A DNA stretch of 64,000 nt from Burhinus oedicnemus (GCA_008921705.1 VFFE01009197.1:1712716-1776715); one strand, 5' to 3'; counted from the first letter of the stretch, positions 44,701 through 59,700 are shown. The notes: generated by a model from the letters alone, not told the origin. Program-made: numbers and translations.

Positions 44701-47700
44701 GGATCCAGGGAGCCCTGGCTGTGTTTGTGGGTGGTGTGTGGGGTCGGGACTGCAGGCTCTGATGAAAAACCGCCATTGTCTTACTGTTTGGGGTTTTTGT
44801 GTTGTTTTTAGCTGGATTTTAAAAGGGTATTTTTGAGCATATTTAGGCTTGAAATAAGGGTTTTTCTGTTTGTATTGTTCACTTGACAAAGGACCATTCT
44901 GTCTCGCTCAGTAAGTTGCAAAGCCTTTTGCAAAGTTAGACTAAATTTTGGGGAGCAAGGGCAGTCTCGGCATAACTCAGTGTCCCGGGGTCTGGGGCAG
45001 AGGAGGGAGGCCACAGCTGGGTGTGAGCACAGAGTCACCTCTGGGGTTTGGCCTGGCAGTTGGCCCGTGCATGCATGCAGGTGTCTGCCAAATACCCAGC
45101 GTGTGCATTCGTAATGCGGAGCACAGCATTGCTGTCTGTTCTGTGAGCGGGTTGTGAAGGAGGGCTCTGAGCTGGCTGTGCCCTTGGGTTTAGGAGAATA
45201 CAAGAATTTAGAGGGGGAAAGTATTGGTTAAGGATTGCAGGCATGAGATCTAGAGTTGAGAGCTTGTCCTGTGGTCGTATGCTTTGCAGATACAAAACCA
45301 AGCCTCTTTATTTTGGTGAGCTGAACTTTGCTGAACAAAATACTCTGTTGCTCCTAGGAAAGGATCCTACAGATCTTGCCAACCTTGTCTTTCTATAAGC
45401 ATCATGTGCAGGAGCAGCGTGGTTTGGTTTTTTTCAATTGTGTTTTGACACAGACTTTAAAATGTGAGTCTACTAGGGTAGACTCTACTTCTAGAGAGTA
45501 GAGTCTACTTCTGGGCTCCCTGGTTCAAGAAGGACAGGGAACTGCTGGAGACGGTACAGCAGAGAGCTACAAAGATGATTAGGGGACTGGAACATCTTTC
45601 TTAGGAGGAAAGTCTGAGGGACTTGGGGCTTTTTAGTCTGGAGAAGAGAAGGCTCAAAGGGGGGATCTCATCAATGCCCATAAATACTTAAAGGGAGGGT
45701 GCCGGGAGGATGGCACCAGTCTTTTTGCAGTGGTGCCCAGTGATAGGACAAGAAGTAACGGGCACAAACACGAACGTAGGAAGTTCCATCTAAATATGAG
45801 GAGGAACTTCTTGACTTTGAGGGTGGCAGAGCACTGGAACAGGCTGCCCAGAGAGGCGGTGGAGTCTCTGACTCTGGAGACATTCCAAATCCGCCTGGAC
45901 GCCGTCCTGTGCAACCTGCTGTAGGTGTTCCTGCTCTGGCAGGGGGCTTGGACTAGATGATCTCCAGAGGTCCCTTCCAACTCCTGTGATTCTGTGTTTG
46001 TTGAAGGTTATGTTGTCTGTAAAACCAGATGCACCTTCTAAGACAGAGGTGCTGCTTGATGAACTTGGGAAGATGAGGTGAGAGAAGCAAATGTTTCTAT
46101 TAACTAATGTCTGCAATGAACTTCGTGTACATAATTCATTTATGTGCATTCTTCAGTTACTCTTTTCCCCACCCCCCTACTGCTTAGTTCTGTACTGGTT
46201 GGAAGTGAAGGATGTGAGGGATTTCCCTGACCCTGCTGCTGAAGAGCAGTTAAACAACCAAGCGTTTCCTTCAGTAACCGTGGGAAATAGCATCTTCAGG
46301 GATCGTTCCTAATGTGAAGTTGGTATTAATAAGGACTGTAATTTGGGGTTTTTAGTGACAAGCATATGACTTTGTCAACAGTTGCTAAAAATGGTGACTA
46401 GTTTGGTTTTTGCTTTTCAAGGCCTCACAGAACCGAGTTGTATGAGGATGCGCCATCAGCATGCTGGCCTATCGTATATTCTCCAGACTACAATATCACA
46501 TTCATGGGACTTGAGAAACTGCATCCGTTCGATGCAGGGAAGTGGGGAAAAGTAATCAATTTCTTGAAAGGTAAAATAACAGAAGGTACTTCTTAGACCA
46601 GCATTTGCACAAAAGCTAATAGAAATTAAGTAGTTAGTGCAGACTTATGTTAATAATTACCAATATAATAGTGATTGTTCATCTTCATTGCTCGTTGTGT
46701 AGATTTAAGCTACGCTCTTTAATCATATTTGGAGTGCTTTAGTATTCTTATATATTTGCAGACTTAAATCTTGGCAAGTTAAATTGATTGTAGGATTTCT
46801 GAGGTGTGTTGAATGTCATGTGTTATGTATTGTTGAAGATCTTGCCTATGAAATATTAAAAAGATGAAATTGTAATGTTAGAGGCAACATCCTACAACAG
46901 GGTTTTTTTTAATACAAAAGTTTGTTCCACAGTCCTTTGAAAAGATATGTTCTAGCCCACTCCACTAAATAAACCCACAGTTTTGGTTTCAGCTCAGTCA
47001 TGGTGTCTGTGTATAGTGAAACTCCTGAAATGTGATTGAAAATTCAAGCTCATTACATGATCTGCTCTCCTGAGGCGTGAATAATACTAGTCAGAGTAAC
47101 TAGTTTCATTCATTTCAGTCTGGCCCAGAGCTTTACAAGACTCTGAGTAAGAAGGAGTAAGGAGAAACATGAGCATAGCAATGTCTTGGACCCTCTTAAA
47201 ATATTTCTGGTCTTTGCAATTTGAAGGAAAGCATGAAGCGAGCAGAATTTCATTGCTTGGCCTTTACAACAAATGTTCATGTAGGATATTTGAGAACTGT
47301 TTCCACATCTGAAGTGTGCATCAGAATCTTGACTTTCAGCCTAGCCCGAGTGAGGTGCAGAATGCCAGAGCCTTGTGGATGTAGCTCAGAGTGCCGTGTT
47401 TTGATAATCAACAGATTTTTAGTGATTCGAACCCTTTCTTTCAGTTCTAGATTAATGTATGAGAACAAGATTTCCTTTAAGTTTCCTGTTGAAGATAGCT
47501 GCCGTTTGCAGTTCCAGTTTCTTCTTGCTTTTGAGGACCAAGACTGGGTCTAAAACAGAACACAGCCTTTGGTTTTGTAGCAATGAATGGAAAATCCTTC
47601 CTGTGTTAGCTGCGACCTTACAAACGGTTTGGCTTGCAAGGCCTGAATTGCGGTTTGAGAGTACTGTGTGTAACTTCCTATAGCCTTGCGCTGGAAGTGC

Positions 47701-50700
47701 TTTACACCTGGTGCAGCAAGAACTGGGGCATTCCTTGTGGCTTGTGAAACTCCAGGTGTTAATGACCGGCTTGCTGTGGGGTGTAACATAGTTTTCAGGC
47801 CAAAAGATCGGCGCAGCTGGTATAAATCCATTCTTTATCAACCTCATGATATTATTCTAATAGTGTCTGGGAAGAGCTTTGAGATGCTTCTGGTGACAGG
47901 CAGAACTTTTCATGATGATGCTCACTATTGCTGTTTAAACAAATTGGAAGATATAGGCAGAAATACATTGAGGAAATACAAATATAAGAACCAAGGTTAG
48001 GATCAGGGCCTACAAAATCTTGGCATCTTTTCATCTAAAGTTTAAGCTTGCTCATCAAGTTAAAAAAAAAAAAAAAAAGCTTTTTCTCTTGCCAAGACAA
48101 AGGTTGTCTGAGACCTAGGCCTCTCCCATTTATATGGTCCTAATGACTCCTTCATCTGATGAACTTTTGCAGGTAAGTATTGCCCTTCCAACTTTAGGCT
48201 GCCTTGTATTCATTTAACTGCGGTTAAACGAATTCTAACACTCCATTTAGTTGATGAGTTCTGGATCTTCCCTTGAGCAACCTTAAATAATTAAGTCTTG
48301 TGGGTTCCATGACCGTTTTCTTAATTAATGAAAACCTTTGTCTTTCTGCTCCTTCTCTATGTATTCTTTTCCTCCAGCTCTTTTCTGTGTGAAGTGTCCG
48401 CTCTTCACTCTGTCTTTCACAGAAAATTGGTTTTCCCAACCATTTTACTCTCCTTGCTTTGTAAAGGAGAAAGAAGCCACAGGATGCCCCAGGACGCTCC
48501 CGGTGTTCTCTGGCTCAGTAGCAGGTCCTGCCAACAGCTGACCTACACAGTTCCCTATCATCTTCTAGAAAATTACCAATGAAAATCTTTCTACGCTTAC
48601 CTTCTCCATCCTCAAGAATGAAACCATTAGCGGTTTGGCTTTCTGTCTGACACCAATGAATGAATGAAAGGTTTCTCAAGCCTCAGCCAGGAGAAACACG
48701 AGCTTGCCAAAACAAATATTGTTGCAGGTGCTGTTCTTGTATAACACTTCAGAACAAAATCTCTCACCTTTGTGAGTTGTTTTTTTCCTCCTCCAAGCAT
48801 AAATTGGAGAAAAGGTACAATCTTAGAAGACTGTAGCCATGCAGCAATTAAGTATCAAAATTTGTCTGGGAAGATCAGCATGGTGCCTTATATTTATTGT
48901 TTATAGTGATCACATGCTAAGCAACATTGTTTTCCTGCACTGCTTGGATTTTTTAGTTGACCCTAACTTGAACTTTCTGGCAAGTATATCCAGATGTATG
49001 CATTCCAACATATTATCTTTGATCACATTCTGAAATCCTGGGGTGATATTTTGTAACTTACACTTATAAAACTAGGTTTTTAAATAAACTATCTTTTGGG
49101 CTCTGAAGAGAAGAATTAATAGCTGGTCATTGGTACTTTTTGAAAGTAAATGGAGGTAGGGGTGGGACAGAAATATACTAATTAAGCATAAGCATTTCCT
49201 TCCATAAACACCTTTTTTTTTTTTTTTTTTTTTTTTAATTCTCCTCTGATATAGGGAATTAAATACTAGTATCAAATGTGGAATTTCTTAAAGCATGTTA
49301 GAGTGGTGAATATTTGATGATATGAACGCCAAGATCTCCCCAGTGTATCAAGCCCTAGACTGTAAGGATTCTTTTGTGTCTGTCCGTCCTCTGTCACTAC
49401 ATGTCTTTGCTTTTAGTTTAAACAAGAATTTACCGTGATTACACTCTGAAAACTTTCTGTAAAAAATATTTATCATATACACACTAACTTAATAGCTTAC
49501 CTGTATAGAGGGAATGTATTTGGGAAATCTGTAAACACCGAGTAAACAAAAGTTTTTTCAGTAATTTGCATTACAGCTGAAGCTATTACATCAAGGTCAA
49601 AGTAGCTTCTTTGGCACGGTGGAATGTGGGACGTTAAGCAATAGTATACAATGCCAATTGTTATTTCTCTCCTGTTTCAGAAGAAAAACTAATTGCAGAT
49701 GACTTGATCGTACAGGCACAGGAAGCCACTGATGAAGATCTCTTGGTTGCTCACACAAGGCGCTACCTTAATAAATTAAAGGTGCTGTACTTATTAATGT
49801 GTTTTTCAAGCAAACTGTCTAGAATTAGTGTCAAAAGCAACAAATATCCTGCTAGATTTGTTATAGAATCAACTTTTACAGGTTATAGAACTGTATATTT
49901 TGATAACATTGTCACTGAGAATACTGAAAGAAAAACACTGAAATAGTACGGTGGAAGGGAAAGAGGCTCTACCATGTTATATAGGTGACCTGAAATGATA
50001 TTTCAGGAAAGTTAAATGAACATAAGGACAATTTTAGTGTTTGAGATATAAATAATATTCTCCTTAGTACCAGGGTTTTAGTCTTCAAAAATGTAAATTT
50101 TGATTTACTCTAGTAAAATATGGTTCTGAAATTGAAATTGGATTATTGGAGACCACTAAAATGGAGTACTTTATTGGATGTTTTTTAGTGCAAGGATTGC
50201 TTTATGGGTTTGGGGTTTGTGTAATCTCAAAAGAGCATCTGTGTAGGGATTCTGTTGGGGGAAGTACTGGCTTCATACTTAGACACTGCCTGTGTTGGTG
50301 GAATATGGAGAGAGTTGAAAGATCAGTGTAGGGGCATAACCTTGCATGTTGTCTGTGTGTGAAGGTTTCCAATACGAGCTCATACAGGATTACATATTCA
50401 CAGGGGATAAAGAGCATTCGTAGGGTATTTTTAAATGAAACATCCATTTGTTAAGCTTCAATCTAACTTTGAAATCTAAACAGGTGAGATCTCTCTTTCT
50501 GAATATATTCAGTGATCTGGAGGTGGAATTCAACAGTAGATGAGCACAAGTGACATTGCTTTTATTTTGCAACTCTACTTGGAGGGCAGATAATGGGTTT
50601 GTATGAGAAATGATCTTTCATTTCATAATTCAAAAGAGGTTCTTTTAAGTAATCTTTTTTCTTCTGCGGTGAAAGAGTCCTTGTATTGCTGTTTCTGGAA

Positions 50701-53700
50701 TGTTTTATTTTTCTGTGTAAGGGATCTTATTATTTGTGTGAACTTTTTTCGCTCTTACTCCTTTTCTGAGTTCTCTTACCCTTCTTCATTCTGTGCTATG
50801 AAGTTACATGCAATTTTATACATCATTACATTTGATCTTATTGCAGCTATTCTTGATATTGAGCTTTTAATTCTGTAGAACCACCCACCTCTTTTCACTG
50901 AATCACTTCTTTGAAGCAGGGTGTAATGTGCATAGCTCAGTTTGGAATACCATAATAATATTTTTAGTACCTACAGGATGGTTTCACAGGGAATTGTCTG
51001 TATAACGTGTGTCTTGGTGTTCAAAACCAGTACTGTTGTGTGTATTCAGATGTGATTAACTGTGTATCTCTCGTTCCCCTTTTCTTGAGAGAATATTTGC
51101 TGCAACTGTAGAAACTGGAAGGTGTTGTATTGGTTATGCTAGCAAATTCCTGCCAAGCAGCAAAGATAAAAGTGCTTAGTTGCAAACGAAAAATAATGTG
51201 GCTAGACATGAAAAGGCACTGGGTATCCTCTGTATTGCCTTATCCAAAGTCTGCTGTGCTGTTTGTTGGGGGTTTTTTTGTTGTTGGTTTTTTTTTTTAA
51301 TCCAGACCAATCTGGATCTACCAATTATTATGGTTTGAGGAACCCACAATAATTTATTGTCATTCAGACAATTATTCTCTCACCTGGTGACACCTCCCCA
51401 CCCAGGAAGGGGAATCGGGGGAAAAACAAGGAAACCCAAGGACTGAAATATCAACAGATTCTTTGAATAAGGCTAGATAATTAACATTAATAACACTAAA
51501 GAACCAATATTGATCCTGATACCGATATAAAATACACGTGGATTATACTCAGCCCATTCTATCTGTAGGAAGCTGTGCACTCCCAGCAGGGGACAGCAAA
51601 TGTTGGACACTGCAAGTGCTACGGCTTCAGGAGGAAGGGAAGGGCTCAGGGGTCCAGCACTGGGGCAAGAAGTTCTCTGGATTGCCGCCATCAAGGGAGA
51701 GAGAGCTTCGCAGCAAACTTTCTAATTTCTATTGAATGTGCCGTTCATGGTATGAAATAATCCTGTTTGGCCAGCTTGGGTCAAGTGCCTGGGTCTTGCT
51801 CCTCCTCATCCCTTCACCTGGCGAGCTCAAAAACACTGAGACCTTGAAACCCACACACCACAGCTGGCTATAAAGTCAATATTTTCACAAATTCAGACCC
51901 TAGAGTCTTCTAAAAGTGCAGTTTTCCCAAGCATCAGAAGAGAAATGAGTCCTGTGTCACTCAAACCAGGACGCCAGTAAATGGCATAGTTTTATGTTAG
52001 ATCAGCTCTGAAGACTACTTGTGCTTGTATTTCATGGATCACTTGACTATTCTTCATTTAAAATTTGAGAATGAATTTCGTAGGAAATTCCATATGCTTG
52101 GAGGAAGAGGTGGTGCTTGGTATCTTAGCAGCAGCTGAAGAACCTTGCTGGGGGTTGATTGAAGAGAAACAAAATGGTGTGCACAAAGTAGATCAAACGC
52201 TACTGGAAATGAGTTCTGTGTTGGAAGGAAGGGTCCCCCTGTTTCTCTGCTTCAGGTAACGTGACTAGTCCTTACAACAAAATTTGGCCTTTTGAATTGA
52301 GGTGATTCCCCCTCAGTTTTCCTTTGAAGAATTTAGATCTCTATCCAAAGTCTGGTCATTACCTTAATTTGCTTGCAGTACTTTTCCACTTACTGCCTTT
52401 TTCTAGTGTTAGTACAATAATGAATTTCCTGCATGTCAGCATTCTGAAATTTTGGAAAGAGATAGGCAATGAGGTTAAAGCTACTTTCAGACCATATAAA
52501 TCTTTCACTTGAACCATTTTTATGTATAAGAAGTTCTATGATAACATGTGTGAGTGAATACTGAAATGCGAATGACAAGGGTAATGCTTGGGCGTCAGTG
52601 GAATGCAAGATGTGCTTTTCTGAAAGTGATCTGAAACAGGTGATCAATCAATTGGACTTATAAATTTTAATCTGTTTTATTTGCAAATTATGTAGGTTTA
52701 AAAGTAAAAAGTTAATCACTTTATTAGAAACGTAAATTTTTATGCCTAGTGAGAAGTGGATTGGTGTGATTATAGGGAGTGTTGTCCAGTACTCAAGGGC
52801 TTGTGTGCTTTGCCTCTTGCCAAGAGATTAGAGGTACCTGCCTGCTTGTCACATGATGGTGTTGGCAGTGTGCCTGGGGAAGGGGGGTGGTAGGGCTCTC
52901 AGGAGTGAAGGCAGGAGAAGCAGATGCGTAAAATAATTGGTTCAGTCTGTGATACTTCTGGCTGTTTGCAGTGTTCAGATAAACCAGCATAGAATGCATG
53001 TTTGGCTGTGTGCATTGTGTTGGAAAGAGCTCTGCAGAGAGGGACCTGGGAGTCCTGGTGGACACAAAGTTGACCATGAGCCAGCAATGTGCCCTTGTGG
53101 CCAAATAAGGCCAATGGTATCCTGGGGTGCATTAAAAAGAGCATGGCCAGAAGGTTGAGGCAGGTCGTTATCCCCCTCTACTCTGGCCTGGTGAGGCCAC
53201 ATCTGGAGTACTGTGTCCAGTGCTGGGCTCCCCAGTTCAAGAAAGACAAGGAACTACTGGAGAGAGTCCAGTGGAGGTCTACAAAGATGATCAAGGGACT
53301 GGAGCACGTCTGTGATGAGGAAACGCTGAGAGCCCTGGGTCTGTTTAGCCTGAAGAAGAGAAGTCTGAGAGGGGATCTCATCAATGCTTATCAATATCTA
53401 CAGGGCGGGTGTCCAGAGGATGGGACCAGATTCTTTTCAGTTGTGCCCAGCAACAGGACAAGGGGCACAAACTGGAACACGGGAAATTCCATCTCAACAT
53501 TCTTTCCTTTGAGGGTGCCAGAGCACTGGAACGGGCTGCCCAGAGAGGTTGTGGAGTCTCCTTCTCTGCCCGCCTGGACGCAGTCCTGTCCAACCTGCTC
53601 TAGGTGAGCCTGCTTTGGCAGAGGGGTTGGACTAGATAAGCTACAGAGGTCCCTTCCAACTGCTACCAGTCTGTGATTCTGTTAGTGACCACAGGTGACT

Positions 53701-56700
53701 CAGCAGCTGAAAACTAGTGGTTTTGGTTTGGATAAAGCGGGCACCTTCAGAAGTGCTTAAAATTCCCCTGTCCAATTCCTCAGTTCATGCAGTTCTTGTG
53801 CTGTCATCCATTGTCTCTCTTTGCTCCCTAATTCTGCTTTTTCCTTGCTCAATTTTTTCAAACTTCATTGGTGAAAAATTTTGGAGGCGGTTTGCTGTAA
53901 AATGGTGGTTTGCTGTAAAATGTTAATTTAAAAGGTCATGAGAGCAGATAAATGAATTTGATCCCTTTTACCTAAATTTTCATGTAAATGTTAATGTGTC
54001 AGGTAAAGGTCTGTAGGAATATACAAAAATGTTATTTTAAAGGTAACGATAGTTGAGTATGTTTGGAGAAAACACCAAACAAGAATACTGAGTCATGGGG
54101 AGCAAGGTCTGACAGGTTTCAGTATTTACACCACTGCGCAAATGCTGTAAGACATTCTTTGCAGCTAAAGCAACTAGTAAACCTCTTCAGGATAAAGTAG
54201 CATTTGGTTAACAGCGATTTGTTTCTTTCCTTTTAATGTTTCCAACTCATTGGTTGGGAGACTGATGCACCAAAATTGGGGTTTGGCTGGTTGGTTTCCT
54301 TGGGTGTGCCACCTGGCTGGCATCGGTTTCTACCATCTTACTCCTAATGATAATAGTGCGTTCATACCTTGACCTGGAAACTTCTGTGAAAATTGCAAGC
54401 TTCCTACTCTCCTTTATGATTTTATCTTATGTTAATTCAAGCTAAAACCATATTTTCTTTATCTATTGAATATGGACCCTAATAGCTTTGTCCCAGGCAA
54501 GCTTCTAAATAAAAAGTCACATTAGTTGCTTGGTGTTGGATTTGTAAGTCCGTGACATTTCCCTTGAAGCTGGGACTAGCTCCAGGAACTTATCAAAGAT
54601 TTAAACACAGTTTAAATTTAGGTATTAAAGAACAAAATTGCATCTTTTAAAAAAAAAAATTCATATGTTGTTGGCTATTTTAAAATGCTGGAATGCAATG
54701 AATGCATGACATAAAAGGCAGTGCATCAGAGGTTGGCTTTGATCATTAATGTGCTGTTTGTATTAACCCAGGATGTATCAGCATAAAAGCAGCTACTTTA
54801 TCTTCCCAATATTAGTTTTTCAGTTTAACTTTTAGTCCTTGAAGACTAATAATTCAAAATAATTTGTAAAGTCATTTAATCTTACTAAGAAGAGTTTTTA
54901 TAGTTAAGGAATTAAGGTTAATGGTAATAATACTTTACAAGTAAAAAGTCCTGCAAGAATATCCTCATTAAATGTTTATGTTATTATAGAGTTTGGGCTT
55001 AAGCAAGGAAAATTAAGAACTCTTGAGGTTGGTTGGGTTTTCTGTTTGTTTCATTTTGTTTTGGGGGTTTTTTGGATGTAACAGCTTGGTATAGTGTTAC
55101 ACTGTAGCCACATTTAATGATACTGCCTAGCAGTTAATTTGGCAAGATGCGTGTATTAAAGGAAAATATACCTGGTTAAGGGTTAACCTGACTTTACTGC
55201 TTTTAAGAAAACAGGGAGTGAATTTTTTTTAAAATTTAAACTTAGATTCATACATTGAATTATTTATCTGAAACACAGCAAGGTAAATAATTTTAAAAAT
55301 CTTATATTAGCAATAGAAGTAAGGAGTTAAGTGGAGTTGGTAACTAAACAGAGTACCTGAAGGCATGTTATTGAATAGTGTTTATATGACTATTTTTCTT
55401 CCCTGAATCCAGACCGAGGTTTAATTACATGTCTACAAAACTTTGCTAGAGAATCAGTAATTTGATGATGGCTGAGTGAGAGCAAGTATCTACCAAAAGA
55501 AATAGTAACTGATATTCTGATGTATGCAATTTGAAAGCACAAAGTAGTGGTACTAAAAGAACAAACAAAAATTTGAAGGGTTTGTTCTCTATCAAAGGAA
55601 ACTAATCTGTGTGAAGCCTTGTGTTATGGAAGCCAACTGACAGCCTGGAAAATGTAATTAATCTAGTCCTCATCTATTCAAAATATTTTTTTTATTTTTG
55701 CAACATGAAAAAGTATACAATTATATAAAACCAATTCCTCTTGATTTCTTTTTCGAGTATATACATAGCTGTTCTGAGAATTTATTGCAGGAAATGTTGG
55801 AAAACTAAATTAGCACACTGAATTAAAAAAAAACACGATTCCGTCCACAGTTTGAGGCAATATATTTCTCAGTTATTATAGCAGTGTTTTTCGAGAAGCA
55901 TTTTCATTAGTCTCTAGCTGCATTCTTGAACCCCAGGACTTTCGTCACAGTCAAATGGCTTTTTCCCCGTGTGTTAGGAATTACACAAACACAGTAAAGG
56001 ACTAAGTCTGAAGGAGTGAAATCTTTGGGCTTGGTGCTGTTCTGTAAATGTCCTCAGCTGTGCATAGAAAGCTTTGCTTACTCTACTAGTACCTTGTATG
56101 GATTTCTTGCATTCACTTAAAAACTTGCAGCAGTGTATGTGTTGATTCAAGTCTTTATTGCTCCTGCTGAAGATTAAAATTTTACTAATCTCTCTTCCCA
56201 TTGAGATTAAAACTTTTTTGAACTATGTTAAAACTTTCTGAAATTTTGTGGTCATTGTTCACATTTGAGATCAAGATGTATTTTATCCGAATGTGACCTT
56301 TTCAATTCCATTTTAGAGCAACAGGATTAAATCTAGTTGGTTTTTTTTTTTTACGTGATGCTTGTTTAAAATCTAAAATATCTTGCAAAAGGACTTGATC
56401 AAGATTGACTGTATTACAAAATAATTAAGGCACTTTGTTAAGGATGGAGAGCAGATAGTGTGGTAACAGAATAATGTCTTACAAATATAAAAGTAGTAAG
56501 AGCTTAAAATGAATTGTTGACAAAATATAGTTAGTACTTAAGAACTTTATGAATAACGCCACCCCTCCACCCCACCCAATAGTACTTTGCAGTTGAAACA
56601 TTGATAACTGGGAAGCCAAAGTAGCTTAAGTTTTCTTGAGTGTGAGAGGATTGACCACTTGTACATCCTGTTATTTGTAAACTGGCAGCTAAACGTAATC

Positions 56701-59700
56701 AGGCAGGGAATGTACTGAATCTAGTTAAATTTCCTAATGTTGAAGAAAATAGGATCTATTCAGAATCTTTGTACAGGGTGTCAAATTTGTAATTCTCAGT
56801 ACGTGAATGTTTTAGTATTCGATGAAGAGGTCTGTTCTTGCTTGTGACTTGTGCTTTGAAATATATTTAGAAGTCATATTGCTGGTAGTAACGTTGGTAG
56901 AAGTTCTTTGAAGTAATCTATATGTGTTCGCAAAAAAGGCATTTACATATTGCAAGTATTTTGTGTTCTAACCTTCAAATCATATTCTTGATGATAAGAC
57001 TTAACAAAATGTTTTCTTGAAACATTTTCCAGCAGCATTTAATATGCTAAATAAATTTTAATCAATTCTTCATGCTAAAATTTGCACTATGTGTTCACTT
57101 AAGTATTTGAACTTCTTAGTTGTCTGTTTTTTCTTTCTCCTTGGTATATCCTTTTGACTTGACACGGGAAAAGATATTTTAGCTTTGAACAATATATCGA
57201 GTCTACACTGCTATTAGTACTGCTGAAGGACATTCTACAATTCTTCGTCCCGTTCACAGAGATATTAGATATTCTGAAATACTAGCTTGCTGAAAAATTG
57301 CAGATTTACTACCATTTGATACTAAAATCTGAAAAACTAGTGATGGTGATTGAAAGTGATGATTCTCATGGTTAACAACTTCAGGACAAACCTATTTGGG
57401 GGTTACTAATAAGGACTGTTGTGGTCGCCTCCATCCATTAAATACCTTGCTAAGGACCTGTGAGCTCCTTTTCAGTAAATAGGAACTGATGAGAGATCTA
57501 AATGTCATCATTAAGACAGGCTACATTAATTGGAACTTTTTTTTTTCCACCTTGTAGTGGTCATTTGTTGTGGCTACAATCACAGAAATTCCACCAGTTG
57601 CCTTTCTTCCCAATTTTGTTGTTCAGAGAAAAGTTTTGAAACCTCTACGAACCCAGACAGGAGGAACAATAATGGTAAGGTGCTCTTGATTCACTTTTAT
57701 CGTATTTAAACTTGTTGATCAAAACACTATAAACCTGTGAGTTGCAATATTTTCTATAACTCAAAGGCTTGAGCCCTGGAGGTCTGTGGAGGAAATGAGT
57801 TAGTGTACAGTCCCAAACATGAGCAAAGTTTGCCGCTTGTTAGCAGCTACCAAGGTGAACGACATCTGATTTTCTGGTCTGTAATTTGTAGAAGCAGAAG
57901 AGACAATAAGGGGCAGCCTGGGCAAGCAATGGTAGATATGGCATGACTTCTAGCACGTACAGAAATGGAATTATTTTTGAACAGAGTTCAAATACAGATG
58001 AATTCTAGGAATGGGGTGTTTCAAAATTGGTAATATAGAAGCTATTTTTAAAGCACAAATTTATCAAACGGCCTTGGTACTGTATGGGAAGAGATGGATG
58101 GTTTGGTTGCTCTTGTGACTAGAAAAGTGTTTAAATTTAAATATCATATCACCTTGCTCATTTTAATGGTTAGTTTATCTACTTCTTCTATTGTAAATAC
58201 TACATAAGCAGCTCAGCAGAACTCGAGTGAGACGTAGCCTGTTTCACCTTAACAGAATTGTTTTCTAATTAGTGAAATGAGCACACTGGTCAGAAGAGCT
58301 GTGTAAATGTTGCCAGACGTTTAATTTTGCCTCAGAATTGCTGTTAGAGATGTTGAGGAAGTAAGAGGTAAGAAAACAGTTAATAGCTGGAGCCAGGAAT
58401 GAGTTACTTAAACCATGTATTGAGGAAAAGATGCCTTTGTAATTGTAAACCCCTTACTAATGGAACCTTTTATGCCCCTTTTATCATTCCTTGTCATATT
58501 AGAGCTAGAGTTTGGAAACTGTACAGCATGGTGCTGGGAGAAGATAGTGACAGTCCTGATCTCTCTTCACAGGCACTGAGCTGTAACAGTTACATAAATG
58601 GAAGACAAATAATCCTGTCTGAAATCATTAATATTATGGTACAAATACATCTTTGCAGAATTTTAGCTACTCTTCTTGAAGGTTGCTGTTACAGTGGGTG
58701 CATGTGAAAAGTATAGAAGCCCATATTACTTTTTCTGTGTCTATTTGAAGCCAGTTACTGAAGAACGCTATTCTGTGCACTGGCAAACTTTTCAGAGTAT
58801 GTCTGTGCCAGATGTGAGAATACAATTTATTGCAACCCTTAGATTTTAAAGGTGAGCGAGACTGGGAAGCTGTAAATGAATGATAAGGTAATGGCATTAG
58901 TTTCAGAAACAGGCTAGTAAGTAGCTTCACATTTCTGTCAACAGAAATGTAGGTCCTTAGTAATCTGTGCACTGGAATCACGGTTTCTTAATTTTAAATG
59001 CTTACCTTCGTGAATGTATCAAGAATTCATTAAAGACATAAATAATATAAAGAGCTCTTCTGTGACTAGTGCATAAAAGGCAGTGCAGTACAGTTTTCAG
59101 AAACAATGAGAAAGGTTGAATCTGTTTGTGAGTCTGACCTGTGAGAATGAGATGGGTGAGCACAAAAGTTTGGTGAAACAGTTCTCTAGGTTTTCTTTAA
59201 TTTCATGGGGCTGACGTGAGATCAACTGTTGCTACTATCATTTGTGTGTGATTAAAGTGGATCTAGGCACTATTAACTTTCGGCCCTCCTGGGTTTTACT
59301 ATGTGAATTGAAAGTAGAGGGCCAGTTGTTAGCAGATTAAGGCAAGATGAAATATCCTGCTTTTTGGTTGTATTTACTTTTTTAATGATAGAACTACTCA
59401 GTGCCTATTCTTTATTGGGGAAAAAGAAAAAGACAATTTCTTTCAGTATTTTAGCACTCTGTAGTTAAATCTGTGCCCCATCCAGCTGCTGGATTTGCAA
59501 GTGTGTGTATGTAAAAGTAACTCTCTGCCAGTTGTTGGGTTTTGTTACCAAAAGGCAGTAGAGAAAGGAATCAAACAGACTGGATACCTTGTGATTGGGC
59601 TTAAATATCTACTGTTAAGATTCAGAAACGTCTTCTAACAGTGCAATTTGTTTTAAGCATGTCATCTTACCTCCTTTTGTAATATCCAAAACACCGTTCA

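Larger units (their letters stand above)
44701..46421 (+). other. HDAC11 intron 1, non-island part
   Basis: Holds an inverted-repeat cluster (45466-45508) and a CR1 copy (45509-46000). The open frame at 44808-45203 on the minus strand is unrecognised. Confidence 0.8.
49782..57557 (+). other. HDAC11 intron 3
   Basis: About 7.8 kb, holding the second 648-bp LTR (51326-51973) and a CR1 copy (53020-53690). The remaining parts, 49782-51325, 51974-53019 and 53691-57557, are AT-rich with no recognised gene. Confidence 0.8.

Noticed and set aside
47420..47480. Sequence gattcgaaccc resembling a tRNA B box on the minus strand
   Set aside because: There is no matching T-stem, A box or acceptor stem around it.
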